Positions 4,936 through 9,120 of a DNA stretch of 9,120 nt are shown piece after piece. The notes beneath the pieces were generated by a model, which was given only the letters and a program-made list of their open reading frames with translations, ran no database searches and was not told where the DNA came from. The stretch spans positions 1 through 9,120 of the forward strand of contig JAQVUC010000032.1 in NCBI GenBank assembly GCA_028699715.1, in the 5' to 3' direction. The translations under genes were made by a program, and so were the position numbers. Position 1 is the stretch's first letter, and each line of letters starts with the position of its first letter. This stretch comes from Anaerolineaceae bacterium. GTDB lineage: Bacteria; Chloroflexota; Anaerolineae; Anaerolineales; Anaerolineaceae.

Positions 4936-6459
4936 ATGAAGATCATTGAATGCATCCCTAATTTTTCAGAAGCAAGAAGACCGGAAGTTGTTGAAGCAAT
5001 CATCAAGGCTGTGGCCGAGGTCCCTGGAGTGCGGATTTTGGACCAGCATTCAGACCTGGATCACAATCGCACGGTGTTAACTTTCATCGGTGATCCGGCT
5101 GGCGTTGAAGAGGCGGCCTACCAGGGCATCCTGAAAGCTGCAGAACTGATCGATCTTAACCAGCATGAAGGTGAACACCCCCGCCTGGGGGCGGCGGATG
5201 TGGTTCCCTTTGTGCCAATTGCGGATGTGACCATGCAGGAGTGCATCGAAATTGCCCGCCGGTTGGGGAAGCGCGTGGCGGACACTCTTGGTATTCCGGT
5301 CTATCTGTACGAAGAAGCGGCTGCACGCCCTGACCGGGTGAATCTGGAAGACATTCGCCGGGGAGAATATGAGGGCATCAAAGAAACCATCGCAACCGAT
5401 CCTTACCGCGAACCTGATTTTGGACCCAAGGTTATGGGCTCTGCCGGTGCGGTCGTGATCGGGGCGCGGCAGCCTTTGATCGCTTATAACATTTTCCTCA
5501 ATACTCCTGATGTCAGCATCGCCGAGAAAATTGCCCGGCGCGTGCGCAATTCGTCCGGTGGTTTTCACTTTGTGAAAGGGATGGGGGTTCTGGTCAGCGG
5601 CTTGGCACAAGTTTCCATGAACCTGACCAACTACCACCGCTCGCCCATGGCACAGGTGACGGAATTTGTGCGCCGTGAAGCTGAGCGCTATGGCGTGGGG
5701 ATCCACCATTCCGAAATCGTGGGTTTGGTCCCAAGCCGCGCCATCATCAATGCCGGCCGTTATTATTTGCAGATGGATGGTTTTGAATATGACCAACTTT
5801 TGGAAAACCGCATCGTGAATGAAGGCGAGGCACAAAACGCCGGTAACCAGGTCAATTTTCTGGATCAGGTGGCTGAAGGGACTACTGCTCCCGGAGGCGG
5901 CTCTGCCGCTGCCTACAGCGGCGCATTAGGCACTGCCCTGGCAGTAATGGTTGCGCGCCTGACAACTGGAAAAGCCAAATATAAAGAGGCGGAAGAAGAA
6001 TGTTGGCAGGTGATCGAAAGAGGGGAGCAGTTGCGTCAGCAGTTGACCGAAGCTATTGAACTCGATGCGAAATCCTTTGAAGGCATCATCCTTGCCCGCC
6101 GACTGCCCCGTGACACAGAAGAAAGCATTAAAGTACGCGATGAAGCCATCATGCAAGCCAGTTTTTACGCGGCTGCCGTACCCCTGAAGTCAGCTGAAAT
6201 GTGCCTGGAAGGGATGAATTTAGCGCTCCGAATGGCGCAAATTGGTAATCTGAACGCGATTTCTGATGCAGCTTCAGGTGTCTACCAGGCAAATGCTGGA
6301 TTGGAAGCCGCAGTTTTGAACGTCAAGATCAACCTGATGGGCTACGAAGAGGAAACCCGGTCACAAGAGCTTTTGGCCAGAGCCTCCCAGCTCAAAGAGG
6401 CTGCGGCAAAAGTTTTAGAAAAGCTGAAAAGCACTTTGTCCGAACGGGCTCAACTCTAA
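4936..6459 (+). CDS. ftcD: bifunctional glutamate formimidoyltransferase / formimidoyl-THF cyclodeaminase
   Basis: Encodes 507 residues from the ATG at 4936 with AAGGAG at 4919-4924. Residues 1 to about 295 are the formimidoyltransferase: IIECIPNFSEARR at the N-terminus, DHNRTVLTF, and EGEHPRLGAADVVPF, holding the histidine that corresponds to the catalytic one of mammalian FTCD. Residues about 303-507 are the cyclodeaminase, opening with NFLDQVAEGTTAPGGGSAAA, the family's folate-pocket signature. The first domain moves the formimino group from formiminoglutamate to tetrahydrofolate; the second releases ammonia and yields methenyl-THF. The pathway serves histidine degradation or purine/glycine fermentation. 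Many bacteria encode the two halves separately; the fused form here is intact. No other histidine-utilisation gene is adjacent. It leads a compact plus-strand cluster, 21 bp before the ITPase gene. Confidence 0.94.
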   Translation: MKIIECIPNFSEARRPEVVEAIIKAVAEVPGVRILDQHSDLDHNRTVLTFIGDPAGVEEAAYQGILKAAELIDLNQHEGEHPRLGAADVVPFVPIADVTMQECIEIARRLGKRVADTLGIPVYLYEEAAARPDRVNLEDIRRGEYEGIKETIATDPYREPDFGPKVMGSAGAVVIGARQPLIAYNIFLNTPDVSIAEKIARRVRNSSGGFHFVKGMGVLVSGLAQVSMNLTNYHRSPMAQVTEFVRREAERYGVGIHHSEIVGLVPSRAIINAGRYYLQMDGFEYDQLLENRIVNEGEAQNAGNQVNFLDQVAEGTTAPGGGSAAAYSGALGTALAVMVARLTTGKAKYKEAEEECWQVIERGEQLRQQLTEAIELDAKSFEGIILARRLPRDTEESIKVRDEAIMQASFYAAAVPLKSAEMCLEGMNLALRMAQIGNLNAISDAASGVYQANAGLEAAVLNVKINLMGYEEETRSQELLARASQLKEAAAKVLEKLKSTLSERAQL

Positions 6460-6480
6460 AGGATTAATAGAAAAAGACCT

Positions 6481-7032
6481 ATGCGAGAAATTGTTGTTGT
6501 AGGCTCCGAAAATCCAAGCAAATTACAGGCTGTTCAGTTGGGTTTTGAAACTGTATTTCCCGTTAAGGACTTTCAGTTCCTATGCGTAAATGCCGATTCT
6601 GCGGTTTCAGCCCAACCCATGGGAGATGCTGAAACTGTCACGGGGGCGCAAAACCGGGCCAAGAATGCGCGGATCATGCAACCTGAAGCGGATTATTGGG
6701 TGGGTTTGGAAGGTGGCCTGACCAACCTGGAGTGTCTGCCTGATCAATTCATTGCCTATAGTTGGATTTGCGTGCTTAATTCTCAACAAAAAGGGCTGGC
6801 GCGTTCGGCGGCTTATGTTTTGCCGCTACGAATTTCGGATTTGATCAAGGGCGGGATGGAGCAAGGGGAGGCGGACGACATCGTTTTTGGACAGGAAAAC
6901 AGCAAACACAACAGCGGTGGGGTGGGCTTGCTCAGCAATGACTTGATCACCCGCAGTCAACTTTACGCCATGGCGGTGAAGTTGGCTCTGATACCCTTCA
7001 TCAAACCTGATTTGTACCCAAGAGAATTGTGA
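6481..7032 (+). CDS. yjjX: inosine/xanthosine triphosphatase (YjjX/NTPase family, DUF84)
   Basis: Encodes 183 residues, near the usual 170-180. The family hydrolyses non-canonical ITP and XTP so they are not incorporated into nucleic acid. Visible motifs are GSENPSK (8-14) at the nucleotide pocket, SAQPMGDAETVTGAQNRAKN (43-62), YWVGLEGG (72-79) with the conserved acidic residue E77, SAAYVLP, and the C-terminal GGVGLLSNDLITRSQLY. The ATG at 6481 starts the conserved REIVVVGS strand; the only Shine-Dalgarno-like AAAGGA is about 17 bp upstream, so initiation may be weak or coupled to ftcD, which ends 21 bp earlier. It acts in the cytoplasm as a housecleaning enzyme. Placement between ftcD and ycgN looks like a loose operon rather than a pathway. 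The assignment to this family is firm. Confidence 0.92.
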   Translation: MREIVVVGSENPSKLQAVQLGFETVFPVKDFQFLCVNADSAVSAQPMGDAETVTGAQNRAKNARIMQPEADYWVGLEGGLTNLECLPDQFIAYSWICVLNSQQKGLARSAAYVLPLRISDLIKGGMEQGEADDIVFGQENSKHNSGGVGLLSNDLITRSQLYAMAVKLALIPFIKPDLYPREL

Positions 7033-7042
7033 AAGAAAAAAA

Positions 7043-7480
7043 TTGAAAGAGTTTTGGAAAGATAAAACTTTTGAAGAGATGACCCAGGAAGAGTGGGAGA
7101 GCCTGTGTGATGGCTGTGCCAAATGCTGTCTGATCAAGTTCCGGGAGCCTGGGACAAAGGGGATCAAGTTTACTAATGTTGTCTGCCGCTATCTGGATTT
7201 GGGAACTTGTCAATGTACCGATTATGTCAACCGTCATAGCAACGTCCCTGAATGTGTTTTTCTGACCCCGGAGATTGCACGGCATGCGGATTGGCTTCCG
7301 CTCACCTGCGCATATCGCCTGGTGGCTGACGGAAAAGATTTACCCTGGTGGCATCCGTTGAAAACAGGCAATCCTGACTCTGCCCGCCGCTCTGGCGGAA
7401 CTGTTTTTGGCAAAGTGGTCAGCGAAAGTGAAGTTGATGATGCCGACCTGGAAGATATGGTTGTAAATTGGTTTGATTAA
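7043..7480 (+). CDS. ycgN: YcgN/UPF0260 family cysteine-cluster protein
   Basis: Encodes 145 residues and aligns along its full length with enterobacterial YcgN: FWKDKTFEEM, EEWESLCDGCAKCC, TNVVCRYL, TCQCTDY, WLPLTCAYRL and DLPWWHPL. Cysteines lie at 22, 25, 28, 29, 48, 56, 58, 71 and 89, a pattern suggesting a bound zinc or iron-sulfur cluster; the true cofactor and function of this family are unknown. The start is a TTG at 7043: the next ATG (codon 13) would remove the conserved FWKDKTFEEM region. Only a weak purine-rich ribosome site (GAAAGAAA, about 7031-7038) precedes it, and the gene begins 10 bp after the ITPase stop, so translation is probably coupled. A rare start codon and weak site suggest low expression. 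Confidence 0.9.
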   Translation: MKEFWKDKTFEEMTQEEWESLCDGCAKCCLIKFREPGTKGIKFTNVVCRYLDLGTCQCTDYVNRHSNVPECVFLTPEIARHADWLPLTCAYRLVADGKDLPWWHPLKTGNPDSARRSGGTVFGKVVSESEVDDADLEDMVVNWFD

Positions 7481-7482
7481 CT

Positions 7483-7511
7483 TTGTGTATCTGTCACTTT
7501 TACGTTAGAAT
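7483..7511 (+). promoter_or_regulatory. candidate promoter of the tandem DarA-like genes
   Basis: TTGTGT (7483-7488) and TAGAAT (7506-7511) are 17 bp apart, each a four- to five-base match to consensus. The start would fall near 7518, about 20 bp before the ATG at 7539. No terminator separates this from ycgN, so read-through is also possible. Confidence 0.55.
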
Positions 7512-7538
7512 TCAGTTAACCACTATTCTGGAGGATCT

Positions 7539-7883
7539 ATGGAAAAATCCGACACAGAAGTAAGCAAGCTGATCATCGCTGTTGTACAAAGTCAGGACAG
7601 TGATATGGTTGAGATGACCCTGGACCAGGTAAAAATCCCCTATGTAAAGTTGCCCAGCACAGGCGGATTCCTGCTCGAGAAAAACACAACTTTCCTGGTC
7701 GCCTGTGATTACAAACGCGAGTGCAATGTAATGGAGTTGTTAGGCGCGACGGCCAAAAAACGAGTTAGTTACGTGGCTGCCACCATGGACAGCACCCCTT
7801 TCCCGATCATCGTGCCCGCCGAAACGATGGTTGGTGGAGTCACCATTTTTACGCTTGACGTAGAACATTTTGAGGAGTATTGA
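7539..7883 (+). CDS. divergent DarA/PstA-like (PII-like, DUF970) cyclic-di-AMP receptor family protein
   Basis: Encodes 114 residues after a strong GGAGG (7530-7534). The family fold is recognised from [12 protein letters not shown] (11-22), [18 protein letters not shown] (38-55) and the C-terminal [17 protein letters not shown]. DarA/PstA proteins are PII-like trimers that bind cyclic-di-AMP between subunits and change loop shape to contact unknown partners. Against Bacillus DarA, an N-terminal extension of about 8 residues is present, and three positions I recall as ligand contacts are changed (R26 to P34, T28 to V36, G47 to A55), while N41 is kept as N49. Ligand binding by this copy alone is therefore doubtful. 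It sits 1 bp upstream of a more canonical paralogue, so the two are surely co-translated. A heteromer partner role is inference. Confidence 0.85.
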   Translation: MEKSDTEVSKLIIAVVQSQDSDMVEMTLDQVKIPYVKLPSTGGFLLEKNTTFLVACDYKRECNVMELLGATAKKRVSYVAATMDSTPFPIIVPAETMVGGVTIFTLDVEHFEEY

Positions 7884-7884
7884 G

Positions 7885-8151
7885 ATGAAACTGATTTTAG
7901 CAATTATTAAGGATGCTGATAACGATAAGGTTTCAAGGAAACTCACTGAAGAAGAGTTCCGCGTCACCTTTATTGCTTCTACCGGAGGATTTTTACGCAG
8001 CGGCCGCAGTACTCTGATGATCGGGGTGGAGGCTGAACGTGTTCAGCGCGCTCTGGAGATCATCCGCGAAAATTCCACCAAATCTGACCATCCGGGAGAG
8101 AAGCAAGCTACAATTTTTGTATTGAACGTAGACACCTTCAATCAAATTTAG
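7885..8151 (+). CDS. darA: DarA/PstA-like (PII-like, DUF970) cyclic-di-AMP receptor protein
   Basis: Encodes 88 residues from the ATG at 7885; an in-frame TTG at 7870 lies inside the preceding gene, while GAGGAG (7872-7877) points to the ATG. It closely follows Bacillus Dar[37 protein letters not shown] (residues 23-42), [20 protein letters not shown] and a final [12 protein letters not shown]26, T28, F36 and G47 are kept but N41 is R41, and the loop before the last strand is short, with PGEKQATIF replacing the usual GGATVF form. At 88 residues it is shorter than the about 109 of Bacillus. It is separated by one base from the upstream paralogue, and no terminator is seen behind it. A c-di-AMP sensor is the best call; ligand and partner are untested. 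Confidence 0.88.
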   Translation: MKLILAIIKDADNDKVSRKLTEEEFRVTFIASTGGFLRSGRSTLMIGVEAERVQRALEIIRENSTKSDHPGEKQATIFVLNVDTFNQI

Positions 8152-8209
8152 AACCTTTCTTGAACTTGAAGTTGGGTTGGACTGAAACCGTTTCCTTGAA
8201 CCTTGTCAG

Positions 8210-8239
8210 TTGACGTGAGTACCTGATTTGCAGTAATTT
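8210..8239 (+). promoter_or_regulatory. weak candidate promoter of the DUF4013 gene
   Basis: TTGACG (8210-8215) and TAATTT (8234-8239) lie 18 bp apart in the 134-bp gap after the darA pair. The -10 is poor. The gap holds no terminator, so the membrane protein may also be read from the upstream promoter. Nothing else was recognised between 8152 and 8285. Confidence 0.35.
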
Positions 8240-8285
8240 TTAATAGATTTCTTCTGATTTTATTTCTTAGGATAGAGAGGACAGT

Positions 8286-8921
8286 ATGGTTGATTTTGGA
8301 AAAGCTTTTACCTACATTTTTGATGATGAAAACTGGTTTGACAAACTGATTGTCCCGGTTTTGGTCAGTCTTATCCCCTTCATTGGGCAATTTGCGTTGA
8401 TGGGGTATGTATTGAGAACGTTAAAAAACGTAGCCGAAGGTGTGGCTGAACCTCTGCCAACTTTCAAGTTTGGTGAGGATCTGGGACGCGGTTTTCGGTA
8501 TTTCCTGATTGGCTTGGTTTACGCTCTGCCTATTATCATCCTTGGTCTCTTGGTATTCATTCCCGTTCGTATTTCTGAGACATCAAGTTGGGTCCTGCCC
8601 ACCATCCTTGGCATTCTGCTTGGAGGCTTTGGCTTGGCATACGCGTTGTTAATGTTCCTGTTTCAACCGGTCATGACAGCCAACTTTGCCGTCAAGGATA
8701 CGTTTGCCTCTGCTTTTGAGTTCAAAGAATTCCTCAGGCGCTTCAGGAACAACATCACCGCCTGGCTGCTGGTTTTAGCCGGCTTAATCGTTGCCGGTTT
8801 TATTGCTCCTTTGGGTGGTATCTTCTTTTTCATTGGGGCCTTGCTCACCGGTGCTTACACCCAGTTTATGGTAGCCCATCTGCAAGGCCAGGCCTACGCC
8901 GCCTCAGAAGTCAAACAATAA
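8286..8921 (+). CDS. DUF4013 family multi-pass membrane protein
   Basis: Encodes 211 residues with AGAGAGGA (8274-8281) before the ATG. The N-terminal amphipathic piece (FGKAFTYIFDDENWFDKL) and GYVLRTLKNVAEGVAEPLPT (about 40-59) match the DUF4013 pattern. Hydrophobic segments lie at about 20-43, 72-94, 101-128, 158-175 and 177-195, so four to five membrane helices are likely; there is no cleavable signal peptide. The C-terminus (about 196-211) is polar and short. Function of the family is unknown; it is widespread in archaea and some bacteria. The adjacent c-di-AMP receptor genes, a signal tied to turgor and cell-envelope balance, make a link to membrane or osmotic control conceivable, but distance and the possible own promoter keep this speculative. 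The gene ends at a strong terminator. Confidence 0.82.
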   Translation: MVDFGKAFTYIFDDENWFDKLIVPVLVSLIPFIGQFALMGYVLRTLKNVAEGVAEPLPTFKFGEDLGRGFRYFLIGLVYALPIIILGLLVFIPVRISETSSWVLPTILGILLGGFGLAYALLMFLFQPVMTANFAVKDTFASAFEFKEFLRRFRNNITAWLLVLAGLIVAGFIAPLGGIFFFIGALLTGAYTQFMVAHLQGQAYAASEVKQ

Positions 8922-8943
8922 GAAAACAGTTTCTAACTGATAA

Positions 8944-8974
8944 AAAGAGCGAGTTTATCTCGCTCTTTGCTTTT
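8944..8974 (+). terminator. intrinsic terminator after the DUF4013 gene
   Basis: AAAGAGCGAG (8944-8953) pairs perfectly with CTCGCTCTTT (8959-8968) around a TTTAT loop, followed by GC and four T. It starts 22 bp after the stop at 8921. Confidence 0.92.
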
Positions 8975-8995
8975 ACTCAGAGAATTCTTCCACCT

Positions 8996-9013
8996 GGTAG
9001 GTCTCGACCTACC
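8996..9013. repeat. 18-bp perfect palindrome between two genes
   Basis: GGTAGGTC (8996-9003), TC, GACCTACC (9006-9013) is a perfect inverted repeat with a 2-bp centre. It has no following T run, so it is not a terminator. It lies 75 bp before the last ATG and could be an operator or a dispersed REP-like repeat. Confidence 0.6.
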
Positions 9014-9087
9014 TATTGTTATTTCCTTATGCCATCAGTTTGATATTCATGCTGTTAGGTTACCCGGAGAAAGCTATTGGGAGGATT

Positions 9088-9120
9088 ATGGCTATAAAAC
9101 TGTTTGGAGTAGAAAAGTTG
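9088..9120 (+). CDS. start of a gene cut off by the window end
   Basis: An ATG at 9088 is preceded by a strong GGGAGGA (9079-9085) and opens a frame MAIKLFGVEKL that runs off the window without a stop. Only 11 codons are visible, so no family can be named. The terminator at 8944 and the palindrome at 8996 suggest it starts its own transcription unit, though no clear promoter was found in 9014-9078. Confidence 0.6.
   Translation, partial: MAIKLFGVEKL

Noticed and set aside
5077..5835. 252-codon minus-strand frame
   Set aside because: It lies fully inside ftcD, whose protein is clearly conserved; the antisense product is rich in H, R and F as expected for a shadow frame.

Overview
The window most resembles a chromosomal segment of an anaerobic Chloroflexota bacterium of the Anaerolineae type. 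That placement is an inference from gene content: fused glutamate formimidoyltransferase-cyclodeaminase, a zinc-ribbon DUF2089 regulator paired with a SHOCT-like protein, tandem PII-like cyclic-di-AMP receptor proteins, a DUF4013 membrane protein and a HrcA/CIRCE-type groESL operon. Codon and base use look fairly uniform, except for a GC-richer non-coding stretch at about 454-600.

Layout. Positions 1-453 hold the 3' part of a REP-associated tyrosine transposase (RAYT), followed 8 bp later by two facing REP-like hairpins with GTAG feet. Positions 454-670 have no gene but contain small repeats. Positions 678-2768 are a complete heat-shock unit: sigma70-type promoter, CIRCE operator at the predicted transcription start, groES, groEL and an intrinsic terminator. 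Positions 2873-3736 encode a ferritin-like/VIT1 membrane protein for iron or manganese. It converges, across a hairpin that can terminate in both directions (3744-3765), on a minus-strand two-gene operon (4626 down to 3797) encoding a DUF2089 zinc-ribbon/HTH protein and a SHOCT-like protein.

A 310-bp divergent regulatory region (4627-4935) carries a near-consensus minus-strand promoter with repeated GTTAAGAT motifs and a plus-strand extended -10 promoter. Then follow, all on the plus strand, ftcD (4936-6459), an inosine/xanthosine triphosphatase (6481-7032) and a YcgN-type cysteine-cluster protein (7043-7480), packed as one likely operon. Next come two adjacent DarA/PstA-like genes (7539-8151), a DUF4013 membrane protein (8286-8921), a strong terminator, an 18-bp palindrome and the first 11 codons of another gene.

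How the genes work together. groES and groEL form one chaperonin machine under HrcA-type repression. The DUF2089 and SHOCT-like proteins share a short domain and are translationally coupled, which suggests a regulator with a partner. ftcD provides one-carbon units as folate derivatives, and the ITPase next to it does nucleotide housekeeping. The two DarA-like proteins are the most unusual part: each lacks ligand-contact positions that the other keeps, which suggests a heteromeric or subfunctionalised signal sensor.
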